A DNA stretch of 64,000 nt, taken from positions 186,001 to 250,000 of the forward strand of contig JAJXWV010000047.1 of the NCBI GenBank assembly GCA_021781455.1, read 5' to 3'. Below, one piece after another: positions 32,014-41,381 of this stretch. Position 1 is the stretch's first letter. Each line of letters starts with the position of its first letter. Made by a program: the position numbers and the translations under genes. Under the pieces are notes generated by a model. It saw nothing but the letters and a program-made list of their open reading frames with translations. It was not told where the DNA came from and did no database searches. This DNA is from Acidobacteriota bacterium. GTDB lineage: Bacteria; Acidobacteriota; Thermoanaerobaculia; Gp7-AA8.

Positions 32014-34842
32014 ATGAATGATCACCCCGCTACCGAAGAGAGCAGCATCGACCCCGTCTGCGGCATGACCGTCGATCTCGCCAGAGCGAAGTACCGTTCC
32101 GACTACGACGGCAGGACGTTCTATTTCTGCAATCCGATGTGCAAGATCGAGTTCGACGCCAATCCGCAGCGAGTGCTCGCCCGCGGTCCGCGGCCGATGA
32201 AGATGGGCGGCCATCGCATGATGGACAAGGGATCGCAGACCGCAGACCGCGGACCGCAGATGGCAACGGATCCAGTGTGCGGCATGAGCGTCGATCCGGC
32301 CACCGCCAGATGGAAATCGGAGTACCAGGGGCGGACGATCTTCTTCTGCAATCCGTCGTGCAAGGCGAAGTTCGACGCGAATCCGCAGCAGTACGGGGCG
32401 CGAACAGAAGACGCTGGCGCGGGATCCTTCGCCGCGCTTCACCCCTCCGCGGTTCCGCCGGCTCAGGATGACACCGTCCCCAGGCAGCTCGCGAAGGATC
32501 CCGTCTGCGGGATGACTGTCGATCCGGCCACCGCCAGATGGAAATCGGAGCACCAGGGGCGGACGATCTTCTTCTGCAATCCGTCGTGCAAGGCGAAGTT
32601 CGACGCCAATCCGCAGCAGTACGGGGCGCGAAAAGAAGACGCTGGCGGGGGATCCTTCGCCGCGCTTCACCCCTCCGGGGTTTCGCCGGCTCAGGATGAC
32701 ACGGCGGCTCAGTACTCAGCACTCAGTACTCAGCACTCCGTCGAGTACACGTGCCCCATGGACCCGGAGATCGTGCGCGACGCTCCCGGCCCCTGCCCGA
32801 TCTGCGGCATGGCACTCGAGCCGCGCACCGTCACGCTCGCCGATCAGCCCAATCCCGAGCTCGCGGACATGCGCCGCCGCTTCGTCGTCAGCGTGATCCT
32901 GACGATCCCGTTTCTCGTCGCCATGGTGGACATGGCGATCGCCGCTCGAGGCGGCCATCCGCGGCTGACGCTCCTGCAGAACCCGTGGGTGCAGCTGATC
33001 CTGGCCACACCGGTCGTTCTCTGGGCCGGCTGGCCGTTCTTCGAGCGGGCCTGGCGCTCGCTGGTCACGCGGCACCTCAACATGTTCACGCTCATCGGCC
33101 TCGGCACCGGCGCCGCGTATGCGTACAGCGCGGTGGCCACGCTGGCGCCGTCGATCTTCCCGCCGTCGTTCCGAACTGAGCACGGCATGCTTCCGCTCTA
33201 CTTCGAGCCCGCTGCCGTCATCACCGCGCTCGTGCTTCTCGGACAGGTGCTGGAGCTGCGCGCACGAGAGAAGACCTCGGGCGCGATCAAATCGCTGCTG
33301 CGCCTCGCGCCGAGCACTGCCCGGGTCGTGCTGACCGACGGCAGCGAGCACGACATGCCCATGGCGCAAATCACTGCGGGCATGCGCCTCAGGGTTCGCC
33401 CCGGTGAGCGCGTCCCGGTGGACGGCTCGATCGACGCAGGCAGCATGTCTGTCGATGAGTCGATGATCACGGGCGAGCCGATGCCCGTCGAAAAAGGAGC
33501 CGGCGACAAGGTCACGGGCGGAACGGTCTGCACGACCGGGAGCGCGATCATGCGCGCCGAGCGGGTCGGAGCGGACACGCTGCTCTCGCACATCGTGCGC
33601 ATGGTGGCCGAGGCGCAGCGCAGCCGCGCGCCGATCCAGAGACTGGCCGACGCGGTGGCGGGCTACTTCGTTCCGCTCGTGGTGCTCGTCTCGATCATCA
33701 CGTTCATCGCCTGGGCAGTTTTCGGACCGGAGCCGCGATTCGCGCATGCGCTGATCAACGCCGTGGCGGTGCTGATCATCGCCTGCCCCTGCGCGCTCGG
33801 CCTGGCCACACCGATGTCCGTCATGGTCGCGACGGGCCGTGGGGCGACCGCGGGAGTGCTCGTCAAGAACGCCGAATCGCTGGAGACGCTGGCGAAAGTC
33901 GACACGCTCGTCATCGACAAGACCGGGACGCTGACGGAAGGCAAGCCGCGCCTCGTGGCCGTCGAGACGGCGAACGGGTTCGACGAGCGCGAAGTGCTCA
34001 CGCTCGTAGCCTCGCTCGAGCGCGCCAGCGAGCATCCGCTCGCCGCGGCGATCGTCGCCGGCGCCCTGCAGCAGAGCATCGCTCTGGCAAACGTTTCCGA
34101 CGTGAAGACCATCGCCGGCCAGGGCGTCAGCGGGATCGTGAACGGCCGTCGTGTGGCCGTCGGCAACCCGGTGCTCGTCGGCGACCCCGGTGCATTGGCC
34201 GCCCGCGCTTCCGCGCAGCAGCAGGAAGGGAGCACGGTCGTCTTCGTACGCATCGATGCGCAGCTTGCCGCTCTCATCGCCGTTGCGGACCCCGTCAAAG
34301 AGTCGAGCGCGGAGGCCATTCGCTCGCTGCACGAGCGGGGAATCCGAGTGACGATGCTGACCGGCGACTCGCGGCGCACGGCGGAGGCCGTGGCCCGGAA
34401 GCTCGGCATCGACCAGATCGAGGCCGAGGTGCAGCCGGCGGACAAGGAAGCGGCCGTGAGGAAGCTTCAGGGCGAAGGGCACCGCGTGGCCATGGCCGGC
34501 GACGGGGTCAATGACGCGCCGGCGCTCTCGCGCGCCGACGTCGGCATCGCCATGGGAACCGGGACCGACATCGCCATCGAAAGCGCAGGAGTGACGCTGG
34601 TCAAAGGCGATCTGCGCGGCATCGCCCGAGCGCGCGCGCTCAGCGAAGCGATGATGCGGAACATCCGCCAGAATCTCTTCTTCGCCTTCATCTACAACCT
34701 CCTCGGCGTGCCGATCGCGGCCGGGGTGCTTTACCCCTTCTTCGGGATTCTGCTCAGCCCGATCATCGCCAGCGCGGCGATGACGTTCAGCAGCGTGACC
34801 GTGATCTCGAACGCGCTGCGGCTGCGAAGGGTGAGGCTGTAG
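32014..34842 (+). CDS. copA: Cu+-exporting P1B-type ATPase with three YHS domains
   Basis: 942 aa. Three YHS metal-binding domains open at about residues 12, 86 and 162 (DPVCGM each). A heavy-metal-binding domain starts at 245 (YTCPMDPEI ... [10 protein letters not shown]). Eight membrane segments follow: CPC in TM6 at 591-593, [11 protein letters not shown] with phosphorylated D635, [19 protein letters not shown] at about 829, YN in TM7 and MTFSS in TM8, the Cu+ (P1B-1) pattern. No CxxC HMA domain. YHS2 and YHS3 come from a 228-bp tandem duplication (32269-32472 versus 32497-32700, nearly identical DNA). The linkers are encoded by repeat DNA, including a heptamer array (YSALSTQHS, about residues 232-243). 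It exports Cu+ from the cytoplasm. Confidence 0.94.
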   Translation: MNDHPATEESSIDPVCGMTVDLARAKYRSDYDGRTFYFCNPMCKIEFDANPQRVLARGPRPMKMGGHRMMDKGSQTADRGPQMATDPVCGMSVDPATARWKSEYQGRTIFFCNPSCKAKFDANPQQYGARTEDAGAGSFAALHPSAVPPAQDDTVPRQLAKDPVCGMTVDPATARWKSEHQGRTIFFCNPSCKAKFDANPQQYGARKEDAGGGSFAALHPSGVSPAQDDTAAQYSALSTQHSVEYTCPMDPEIVRDAPGPCPICGMALEPRTVTLADQPNPELADMRRRFVVSVILTIPFLVAMVDMAIAARGGHPRLTLLQNPWVQLILATPVVLWAGWPFFERAWRSLVTRHLNMFTLIGLGTGAAYAYSAVATLAPSIFPPSFRTEHGMLPLYFEPAAVITALVLLGQVLELRAREKTSGAIKSLLRLAPSTARVVLTDGSEHDMPMAQITAGMRLRVRPGERVPVDGSIDAGSMSVDESMITGEPMPVEKGAGDKVTGGTVCTTGSAIMRAERVGADTLLSHIVRMVAEAQRSRAPIQRLADAVAGYFVPLVVLVSIITFIAWAVFGPEPRFAHALINAVAVLIIACPCALGLATPMSVMVATGRGATAGVLVKNAESLETLAKVDTLVIDKTGTLTEGKPRLVAVETANGFDEREVLTLVASLERASEHPLAAAIVAGALQQSIALANVSDVKTIAGQGVSGIVNGRRVAVGNPVLVGDPGALAARASAQQQEGSTVVFVRIDAQLAALIAVADPVKESSAEAIRSLHERGIRVTMLTGDSRRTAEAVARKLGIDQIEAEVQPADKEAAVRKLQGEGHRVAMAGDGVNDAPALSRADVGIAMGTGTDIAIESAGVTLVKGDLRGIARARALSEAMMRNIRQNLFFAFIYNLLGVPIAAGVLYPFFGILLSPIIASAAMTFSSVTVISNALRLRRVRL
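32233..32262. repeat. Heptamer array (unit ACCGCAG) inside the Cu+ ATPase gene
   Basis: GATCGCAGACCGCAGACCGC plus GGACCGCAG, in frame, encoding the linker [10 protein letters not shown] between YHS1 and YHS2. Confidence 0.88.
32704..32740. repeat. ACTCAGN heptamer array inside the Cu+ ATPase gene
   Basis: CAGTACTCAGCACTCAGTAC and TCAGCACTC: four to five units read in the stop-free orientation, joining YHS3 to the heavy-metal-binding domain. Identical units occur in intergenic arrays elsewhere. Confidence 0.93.
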
Positions 34843-35209
34843 CGTCCGTCATCCCGAGCGTCAGCGAGGGATCTGGGGGGGTGGGGCAGCACGCTTTGCT
34901 CATTCAGCACGCCGCCCGCACACCCAGATCCCTCGCTCACGCTTCCAAGAAACTTCCAGTGTTTATGCGGGCTCTGGCGTTCGTTGCCCTTCTCCCCGCC
35001 GCAGCGGGGAGAAGGTGCCGAAGGCAGATGAGGGGTCTCCTTTTGAACCAGAACGAGACCCCTCACCCCGGCCCTCTCCCCGCTGCGGCGGGGAGAGGGG
35101 GAACGATCGAACGTTTCTTCTCTCCGGTGTCGCGTCTCCGGTGTCGCGCCTGCGCGATTCGAGTGCTCGGGATGACAAGGAGGAGGACAAGGGCTGACAA
35201 GGTCAGGCC
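34843..35209. repeat. Gene-free spacer holding family J (copy 2) and two family I palindromes
   Basis: 34850-34949: family J in reverse orientation to 18404-18502. 34978-35036: family I, nearly identical to 2553-2616. 35054-35101: a second, inverted family I palindrome (CTCTCCCCGCTGCGGCGGGG). Then TGTCGCGTCTCCGGTGTCGC-type short direct repeats to about 35150. No gene seen. Confidence 0.85.
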
Positions 35210-35833
35210 CTAACCGTCGTGTTCCGGGCCGGGCGGACTCTGCGCCGCATCCCACATCCGGATGTAGTCCTCGCGTACCGAAGGATCGAGGCCGTCGCCC
35301 AGATCACGCGGGAGTTGCAGGGCAATGATCAGATCCTGAACGTCGGCGAGGTCGCGGAGACGGCGATGCTCGGCACTCAGTCCCGACGCGAGTTTCAGTT
35401 CGATGAGTTTGGGCAGGGCGATGACACGGATACCTTCGCGTTCGATCGCGACGTCTTTGGGATCAGGGAAACTGACCGGTTTCGGCTTGCCATCACCAGG
35501 GAATTCGCCGGCCGTGATGAACTCGATGTCGATGCCGGTCTCTGTGTCCCGCAACTTCTTACGCGACCCCTCGAATGCCGGACGATAGCCACGACCGACG
35601 AGCCGCTCGTGAATTCGCGCCAGTCCTTCGCTGGTCGTCAGCAGATCAACATCGTTCGTAAAGCGGACGTAGCCGTGTGCCACCAGCGCCATACCGCCAA
35701 TCAGAGCGTAATCGATCCCCTCCTCGGTTAGACGCCTGGCTACGCGGGCGATCGTCTGTTCGACAGCTTCGCGGCGTCGCGCAGCCTCCTTCAAGGTCCA
35801 GTCGAACGGAGCATCGCGAACGATCCAGGGCAC
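35210..35833 (-). CDS. Nucleotidyltransferase-fold protein (AbiEii/MNT-like)
   Basis: 207 aa from a GTG. The nucleotidyltransferase motif is IGGMALVAHGYVRFTNDVDLLTT (about 45-67: GG followed by DxD), and a third acidic position is probably IDIEF (about 100). This is the fold used by AbiEii-type toxins, MNT-type antitoxins and many uncharacterised stand-alone enzymes. No partner antitoxin or HEPN gene is adjacent, so a toxin-antitoxin role is unsupported. Gene order gives no further clue; it is isolated by repeats upstream of the TonB receptor's 3' end. Confidence 0.65.
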   Translation of the reverse strand: MPWIVRDAPFDWTLKEAARRREAVEQTIARVARRLTEEGIDYALIGGMALVAHGYVRFTNDVDLLTTSEGLARIHERLVGRGYRPAFEGSRKKLRDTETGIDIEFITAGEFPGDGKPKPVSFPDPKDVAIEREGIRVIALPKLIELKLASGLSAEHRRLRDLADVQDLIIALQLPRDLGDGLDPSVREDYIRMWDAAQSPPGPEHDG

Positions 35834-35880
35834 GGCTTCATTTTACGCGCGGAACACGCATCGCTTCCGGTCCCGGTTTC

Positions 35881-37917
35881 TCAGAACCTCGTCGCGTACG
35901 AGAGCTCGAGGGCGCGAGCCGGCAGGCGGTAGTACTGCGCGTCGCCCAACTCGCTTTCGGCGATGGGCGGGCGGCTGTTGGTCAGGTTCCAGCCGTCGAT
36001 CCGCAACGATCCGCGGCGCACGCCGTAACCGATCCCGGCCGACAGCGTGACGTAGCCGCCGGCCAGCGCGGTGTTGCGCTTGTTGAGATAGCGCGATCCC
36101 GTGTAGGCGAGCTCGGCATGCGCGGTCGGTCCTGCCGCCGGCGAATAGAGCAGCCCGAATGCGGCCTGCTGCAGCGGCGACATCTCGAAGCGATTGCCGG
36201 CCAGCTGCTCGCCCTCGAGCACGTAATCGCGGAAGCGTGAGTCGTGGTACGCGTACGCGAGCTGTGCCGTCAGCGCGCCGGCGACGAGAGCGCGCAGCTC
36301 CGTCTCCGCACCGGTCACGCGGATCCTGCCGCTGTTCTGCAGCTGCGGCAGCCCGTTGACGGTCGCCGTGACGAGCAGGTTCGTCAGGTCGTTGCGGAAC
36401 ACCGACGACTCCCACTCCAGGCGTTTTCCGAGCTTCCCCTTCGCTCCGATCTCGTAGCTCTGTCCGGTTTCCGGCCGCAGGATGTCGGTCTCGGCATCGG
36501 GCCCGAAGTCGATCGCTGCCGGCTTGAAGGTGTTCCGGTAATTCGCGAACACTGCCACGGTTCGATCGCCGCGGGAGAGGAGCGACCAGGTGGCGCCCGC
36601 GCCGCCGCTGCCGCGGGTGGTGGAGCGCGATGCGGAATCGGAACCGCCGGCGTCGGCGGTGTCGCGCCGCTCGGTTGTGTGGTTCAGGCGCGCGCCGAGG
36701 TCGATGCGCAACGCGGGCAGCGGGTTCCACTCCGATTGAGCGTATAGGCCCGAGAAATTGCGGCGGGCGTGCAGAAACGTGTGCTCGTCGATCCAGGAGG
36801 CGTCGAACCGCGGCGCCACTCCGCCGAGCGGGACGAAGTAATCGAACAGCCCGCTGTCCGCTGTTCCGCTGCCGTAGAGATGGTCGACTCCCACGATCAG
36901 TCGTGCTGACCCTCCCAGCTGCTGCACGACGTGCGAGTCGAAGTAGAGGTCGTTCACGTATCGCAGCTGGTCGTAGCCGGTGGCATTCGGCGTCTGGGCC
37001 GCGACGCCGGTGAGGAACCCGCGGATCGTGCCGAAGCGGCTGCGGGCAAAGGAAAGCGTCGTCGTCCACGGCAGGGGTGTCCTGGTTTCGAATCCGAGGA
37101 CGCCCGCCAGTCGATCCTCGTCGATCTTCGAGCCTATTGGGTTTTCGTTCGAGTCGAGGCGCACCAGCGGAGTGAGCATCGTCCCGATGCGCGGCTGGGG
37201 ACTGGACGGCGACTGCAGCACGCGCATGCCGTCGAGGTCGAAGCGCAGGGTCCCGCCGCCGATCGCCGCCGCCGAGCGATAGAACAGGTGGGTGCGATCG
37301 AAGCCGGAGCGGCCGTCGGCGAATCCGCGCCGGTCGTAGTCCGCGGTGATCGACTGCCGCAGCTCGGATTTCTGTGAGATCGGCACAGTGGCCGCCGCGC
37401 GGCCGCTCGAATAATTGCCGACGGCCAGGCGTGCGGATCCCGGCGCGCCTGCTTCGCGGTGGATGACGTGGATGACTCCGGTGAACGACGTGGCGCCGTA
37501 CATCACCGGAGCGGCGCCGCGCAGCACCTCGATGCGATCGACATCGGTGAGATCGAGCGACGGAAGATCAGGATTGAACGCGCCGCCCCACGGCACGCCG
37601 TCGACGACGAGCAGGAAGGCGTCGACCTCGCGCAGCCCCCACATTTCCGGAACGCTTCCGGCCGGGCCTCCGTCGCCCCCGGGACTGATCGACACGCCGG
37701 CGGTCAGAGCGAGCGCCGAGGTAAGGTCATTCGCTCCACGGGCGCGGATCTCGTCGCCATCGATGATCGTGATCGACTGTGGGACGATGGTCACGTCTTC
37801 CGCGATCTTGGTGGCAGTGACTTCGATGGTCTCGCGCTGCGGCGGCGGCGCGACAGTCTGGGCATCGAGAAGCGATGCAAGCGTGAGAGTGAGGAGTGAG
37901 AGGCAGGTGCGCTTCAA
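35881..37917 (-). CDS. TonB-dependent outer-membrane receptor
   Basis: 678 aa from a TTG at 37917, selected because GGAAGGAAG lies 8 nt upstream and the signal peptide LKRTCLSLLTLTLASLLDAQ follows. The plug domain (about 30-150) contains IEVTATKIAEDVTIVPQSITII, WGLREVDAFLLVVDGVPWGG and IEVLRGAAPVMYGATSFTGVI. The rest is a beta-barrel with aromatic-ended strands, and the protein ends in a C-terminal F (ALELSYATRF). No carboxypeptidase-like N-terminal domain, so it is not a SusC type. The ligand may be a siderophore, cobalamin or other; none is indicated by neighbours. Confidence 0.88.
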   Translation of the reverse strand: MKRTCLSLLTLTLASLLDAQTVAPPPQRETIEVTATKIAEDVTIVPQSITIIDGDEIRARGANDLTSALALTAGVSISPGGDGGPAGSVPEMWGLREVDAFLLVVDGVPWGGAFNPDLPSLDLTDVDRIEVLRGAAPVMYGATSFTGVIHVIHREAGAPGSARLAVGNYSSGRAAATVPISQKSELRQSITADYDRRGFADGRSGFDRTHLFYRSAAAIGGGTLRFDLDGMRVLQSPSSPQPRIGTMLTPLVRLDSNENPIGSKIDEDRLAGVLGFETRTPLPWTTTLSFARSRFGTIRGFLTGVAAQTPNATGYDQLRYVNDLYFDSHVVQQLGGSARLIVGVDHLYGSGTADSGLFDYFVPLGGVAPRFDASWIDEHTFLHARRNFSGLYAQSEWNPLPALRIDLGARLNHTTERRDTADAGGSDSASRSTTRGSGGAGATWSLLSRGDRTVAVFANYRNTFKPAAIDFGPDAETDILRPETGQSYEIGAKGKLGKRLEWESSVFRNDLTNLLVTATVNGLPQLQNSGRIRVTGAETELRALVAGALTAQLAYAYHDSRFRDYVLEGEQLAGNRFEMSPLQQAAFGLLYSPAAGPTAHAELAYTGSRYLNKRNTALAGGYVTLSAGIGYGVRRGSLRIDGWNLTNSRPPIAESELGDAQYYRLPARALELSYATRF

Positions 37918-37944
37918 AAGAGTGGCTTCCTTCCGGAGGGAATG

Positions 37945-38065
37945 TGCCGCAGACGATTTGGGATCTGAGATTGATGATTTATGAACCGCAGCGGCCGTCT
38001 TCGGTTCACAAATCATCAATCACAATTCTAAAATCGAATCTGTGAATCTCTGTGCCTCTGTGGTG
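37945..38065. repeat. Palindromic spacer with CACAGAG heptamer units
   Basis: GATCTGAGATTGATGATTTA ... CACAAATCATCAATCACAAT forms a long imperfect hairpin. It runs into GTGAATCTCTGTGCCTCTGT, which on the minus strand reads as ACAGAGG/CACAGAG heptamers. It lies between the receptor gene and the next gene. Confidence 0.8.
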
Positions 38066-38073
38066 AATTGAAC

Positions 38074-38559
38074 TCACGCCGTGATCGCCAGCAGCTGCCG
38101 GTGCCAGGAGTCGCGCGCCGGACGTTCCCAGACGCCGCTGCGCAGGTCGTGCAAGCGCTGCGCGGTGACGTCGAAGACGATGGTGTCGGCGTTGCAGCCG
38201 TCGCGGAACTCGGAGCGGCTGCCCGAAGCGATCCTGCCGCTCTGGTCGCGGAAGAAGATTGCGTTCGGGTCGAGCATCGAGATGCCGAGCTGCTTCTCCA
38301 GCCCGCGCACCAGACCGAAGAGCTTGTCGATCGAGCAGCCGGAGGTCTCGCTGGTTGCTTCCGCCGCGACGACGAGGAAGCGGCCCTCGCGCAGCTCGCG
38401 CCCGCAGACGACGGGCACGTTGTGCGCAGTCCACTGACCGAGAAAGGCATCGACGGTTTTCAGAAGGACGGCCGCGCCGCGCTCGTCGAGGGGCGGCGCG
38501 ATGCCGAATACCCAGATCGCAGAATCGTCAGAGAGGCGGTCGAGCTCGACTATCGGCAT
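38074..38559 (-). CDS. Conserved hypothetical protein with GCSIDKL motif
   Basis: 161 aa from the ATG at 38559. It contains a conserved block VVAAEATSETSGCSIDKLFGLVRGLEKQLGI and the upstream FLGQWTAHNVPVVCGRELREGRFLVV. I recall similar short proteins in Bacteroidota and Acidobacteriota, sometimes labelled ABC transporter ATPase although no Walker motifs are present (none here). Cytoplasmic, no membrane segment, function unknown. Divergent from the TerB-like gene with 54 bp between the starts. Confidence 0.65.
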   Translation of the reverse strand: MPIVELDRLSDDSAIWVFGIAPPLDERGAAVLLKTVDAFLGQWTAHNVPVVCGRELREGRFLVVAAEATSETSGCSIDKLFGLVRGLEKQLGISMLDPNAIFFRDQSGRIASGSRSEFRDGCNADTIVFDVTAQRLHDLRSGVWERPARDSWHRQLLAITA

Positions 38560-38613
38560 GATGACAACTCTCAACGGATACGAAGGCCGTTCGAATTTCA
38601 GTACACTCGCCAG

Positions 38614-39081
38614 GTGAGCATCTCCAGTCTGATCGATCATTTCAAGCGCGGATTGTCGTCGCCCGAGGCGTCACGGCCACAGCACGATCCGGTGCGCCTG
38701 GCCACGGCCGCGGTCCTGCTCGAGATCGCCAACGCGGACGGCGAGTTCAAGGCCGCCGAGGACGGCGACATCGTCGGCTACCTGAAACGCGCCTTCGATC
38801 TCGATGCGGAATCGGCCCGCCAGCTGATGGGCGCGGCCGAAGAGATCCGCAGGCGGACCATCGACTACTTCGCCATCACCAACTACCTGCGCAAGAACTC
38901 TTCGCTGGCCGACCGCATCGAGATCGTCAAGGCCATGTGGCGCATCGTCTACGCCGACGGCCGCCTCAGCGACAACGAGAACTATCTCGTCCGCAAGCTC
39001 GCCGACCTCCTCGGACTCGAGCACCACGTCATGATCGAGGCCAAGGTGGATGTGCTGCGGGAGCTGGGCAGAGAGGTGTGA
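38614..39081 (+). CDS. TerB-family (tellurite resistance-like) protein
   Basis: 155 aa from a GTG at 38614 with little Shine-Dalgarno. The all-helical TerB fold is recognisable from two repeats: AAVLLEIANADGEFKAAEDGDIVGYLKRAFDL and AMWRIVYADGRLSDNENYLVRKLADLLGL, each with the acidic D-G-x-x-x-x-E metal-binding-like loop. Stand-alone TerB proteins are widespread and rarely linked to tellurite; they are thought to scaffold membrane-associated stress responses. No ter genes lie nearby. Function unassigned. Confidence 0.8.
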   Translation: MSISSLIDHFKRGLSSPEASRPQHDPVRLATAAVLLEIANADGEFKAAEDGDIVGYLKRAFDLDAESARQLMGAAEEIRRRTIDYFAITNYLRKNSSLADRIEIVKAMWRIVYADGRLSDNENYLVRKLADLLGLEHHVMIEAKVDVLRELGREV

Positions 39082-39083
39082 AG

Positions 39084-39175
39084 CGAATTGAAAATTGAGA
39101 ATTGAAAATTGAAAAGCCGACCCGGGCGTCTCCCGGTTTTCAATTTTCAATTTTCAATTTTCAATTTTCAATTTC
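39084..39175. repeat. ATTGAAA/ATTGAGA heptamer inverted array
   Basis: GAATTGAAAATTGAGAATTG and ATTGAAAA, loop with a small GC palindrome (GACCCGGGCGTC), then TTTTCAATTTTCAATTTTCA and on. It starts 4 nt after the TerB stop. Confidence 0.95.
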
Positions 39176-39213
39176 AGCCCCAGCGCTCGCAGGAGCGATA
39201 GACTCGCCCGGTC

Positions 39214-40266
39214 ATGGCCGAGCACTTTCACGTCGCCATCATCGGAGCGGGCCCCATCGGCATCGAGCTGGCCGTAGCCCTCAAGAACGCCGGCATCGAT
39301 TATGTGCAGATCGACGCCGGACAGATCGGCACCACCATCTCCTGGTATCCGCCGGAGATGATCTTCCACTCCAGCGCCGACCGCCTCTCGCTGGCCGGCG
39401 TTCCCATCCAGGTACCGAATCAACAGAAGCTGACCCGCGAGGAGTACCTCGCCTACCTCCGCTCGCTGGTGCTGCAGTTCAACCTCAAGGTGCGGACCTA
39501 CGAGAAAGTCGTCGACGCCACGCGCCTGCCCAACGGCACGTTCGAGCTCCGTACGACGAGCATGGCCGGCGAGAGGCGCTACCACGTGGACATCGTCGTC
39601 CTCGCCATCGGAGCCTTTCACGCGCCGCGCATGCTCGACATCCCCGGTGAGGACCTTCCGCACGTCAGCCACTACTTCGGCGACCCGCACGCCTATTTTC
39701 AGAAGAACCTTCTGATCGTCGGCGGCCGGAACTCTTCCGTGGAAACCGCCGTCCGCTGCCAGCGTGCCGGCGCGAACGTCACCATCAGTTACCGCCGCGC
39801 GGACTTCGACCCGAACGTCGTCAAGTTCTGGCTGCTGCCGGAGATCCGTTCGATGATCCGCGACCAGCGGGTGCGCTTTCTCCCCCGCACCGTGGCCGTG
39901 GAGATCCGCCGCGGCTCGGTCCTGCTCGCCCCGACCGACGAATCGGGCGCGCTCATCCCCGATTCCCCGCTCCAGGAGGTCGATGCCGACTTCGTCCTGC
40001 TGATGACCGGCTACCGTCAGGACGCGACGCTGTTCGAGATGTTCGGCGTGCAGTTGCACGGCCAGGACTGCCAGCCCACCTACGATGCCACGACCATGGA
40101 GACCAATGCTCCCGGCGTCTTCGTGGCCGGAACTGCGGTGGCAGGAACGCCTCCGCGCAAGGTCACCGTCATCGTCGAGACCTGCCACGTCCACATCCCG
40201 CGCATCGTCGGCGCGATCACCGGCCAGCGCGTGGCAGGGCTTGCCCCCGGACGCGAAGACGACTGA
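39214..40266 (+). CDS. ypdA: YpdA-family FAD/NAD(P)-dependent thiol-disulfide reductase
   Basis: 350 aa. The FAD-binding GAGPIG lies at 11-16 and the NADPH-binding GGRNSSVE at about 170-177, close to the GGKNSAVE of characterised YpdA. No CxxC redox pair is present, as expected for this family, which recycles bacillithiol disulfide. FHSSADRLSLAGVPIQ and the C-terminal GVFVAGTAVAGTPPRKVTVIVE also fit. It implies bacillithiol or a similar thiol, but bshA, bshB and bshC are not in this window. The stop is 3 nt from the end of the convergent ureohydrolase gene. Confidence 0.88.
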   Translation: MAEHFHVAIIGAGPIGIELAVALKNAGIDYVQIDAGQIGTTISWYPPEMIFHSSADRLSLAGVPIQVPNQQKLTREEYLAYLRSLVLQFNLKVRTYEKVVDATRLPNGTFELRTTSMAGERRYHVDIVVLAIGAFHAPRMLDIPGEDLPHVSHYFGDPHAYFQKNLLIVGGRNSSVETAVRCQRAGANVTISYRRADFDPNVVKFWLLPEIRSMIRDQRVRFLPRTVAVEIRRGSVLLAPTDESGALIPDSPLQEVDADFVLLMTGYRQDATLFEMFGVQLHGQDCQPTYDATTMETNAPGVFVAGTAVAGTPPRKVTVIVETCHVHIPRIVGAITGQRVAGLAPGREDD

Positions 40267-40268
40267 TC

Positions 40269-41345
40269 TCAAATCCGTTTCTGCGTCAGCAGCGCGAAGC
40301 CGATCATCTTGTACAGCAGGCGCGCACCGACGTTGGCGTCCCACTCGGATGCGCCGGGTGAGACTTCGCAGAGGTCGAGGCCGACGATGCGCTTGCCGCG
40401 GCGCAGCAGCGCGCGCAGCAGGCCGATGGCCTCGTTCCATGAAAGCCCGCCCGGCACCGGCGTTCCCGTTCCGGGGCAGAGCGTAGGATCGAGGCCGTCG
40501 ATGTCCCACGAGAGATAGACGTTCTCCGGCAGGTGACCGGCGATCTCGTCGGCGATCTGGCCGAACGGAACGCCCGCATCCTTGCGCGCGGCGAGGTCGG
40601 CATCGAAGAAGGTGACGATGCGTCCCGCCGACTCGGCGATCATGGCGTTCTCGGCCACGCCGAGGTCGCGCACGCCGACCTGCACGAGCCCTCCCACCTG
40701 CGGGATCCGGGTCATCACGTTGTGAAAGATCGAGGCGTGCGACCAGGTGAACCCTTCGAACGAGCAGCGAAGATCCGCGTGGGCGTCGAGGTGGAGGATG
40801 CCCAGGCCGGGAAAGCGCTCGGCGTAGGCGCGGATGGCGCCGAAGGGGACAGAATGGTCGCCGCCCAGCGTCACGGCCATCTTTCCTTCGTCGAGAAGCC
40901 TGGCCGTCGTCTCGTAGATCCAGGAGTTGAGACGATCGCCGAAGTCGTTGACCTTCGCAGCGGCGGCCCGTGTTTCGCGGTCGACCGGGCCGCCTCGGGC
41001 GATCACGATTCGCGCCAGGCGCTTCGCTTCGAGGTTCCAGCGCGCCACCCTCATCGGCATGTCGAGCATGGCGATGCCGGCGGCATACGGGCGGCCGGTC
41101 TCACGATCGAAAAGGTCGACCTGCCGCGATGCCTCGAGCACGGCCCTCGGCCCTTTCGACGCTCCCGCGCCGTAGGAGGTCGTGGCCTCGAAGGGAACCG
41201 GGACGATCACCACGGCCGATTCGGCGACGGTGAAAGGAAGCCCGTAAATGCCGGACGACGAGCCCGCCGCGGCGTCGGGGTCGAAATCGAGGTTACGCGG
41301 TTGCGCGGTTGCGCGGTTCCGCGGTGCGGCTGATTGCCTCTTCAT
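40269..41345 (-). CDS. speB: Agmatinase/arginase-family ureohydrolase
   Basis: 358 aa from the ATG at 41345. The binuclear manganese site is complete: GGDHSVPFG, LDAHADLR and SWDIDGLDPTLCPGTGTPVPGG. The family hydrolyses guanidino compounds (agmatine, arginine, guanidinobutyrate) to urea; the exact substrate cannot be read. The first ~20 residues (APRNRATAQPRNL) are encoded by an octamer array. A TTG at 41384, overlapping the upstream stop, is a less likely start. It follows the small zinc-ribbon gene on the same strand. Confidence 0.87.
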   Translation of the reverse strand: MKRQSAAPRNRATAQPRNLDFDPDAAAGSSSGIYGLPFTVAESAVVIVPVPFEATTSYGAGASKGPRAVLEASRQVDLFDRETGRPYAAGIAMLDMPMRVARWNLEAKRLARIVIARGGPVDRETRAAAAKVNDFGDRLNSWIYETTARLLDEGKMAVTLGGDHSVPFGAIRAYAERFPGLGILHLDAHADLRCSFEGFTWSHASIFHNVMTRIPQVGGLVQVGVRDLGVAENAMIAESAGRIVTFFDADLAARKDAGVPFGQIADEIAGHLPENVYLSWDIDGLDPTLCPGTGTPVPGGLSWNEAIGLLRALLRRGKRIVGLDLCEVSPGASEWDANVGARLLYKMIGFALLTQKRI

Positions 41346-41381
41346 CTTTCGAATTGTGCCACTGCGCAACCGCGAAACCGT
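41288..41381. repeat. Octamer inverted array (unit GCGGTTGC), partly coding
   Basis: GGTTACGCGGTTGCGCGGTT and GCGCGGTTCCGCGG on one side; CACTGCGCAACCGCGAAACC on the other. One arm encodes the N-terminus of the ureohydrolase, and the other abuts the stop of the zinc-ribbon gene. Confidence 0.85.

Noticed and set aside
35210..35833. AbiEii-type toxin of a toxin-antitoxin or abortive-infection pair
   Set aside because: Only the nucleotidyltransferase fold is visible; there is no antitoxin-like or HEPN partner gene, and stand-alone enzymes of this fold are common.
38005..38065. Possible tRNA or small RNA because of the strong hairpin near 37980-38035
   Set aside because: No cloverleaf, anticodon arm or T-loop consensus; the sequence is explained by repeat units and inverted symmetry.
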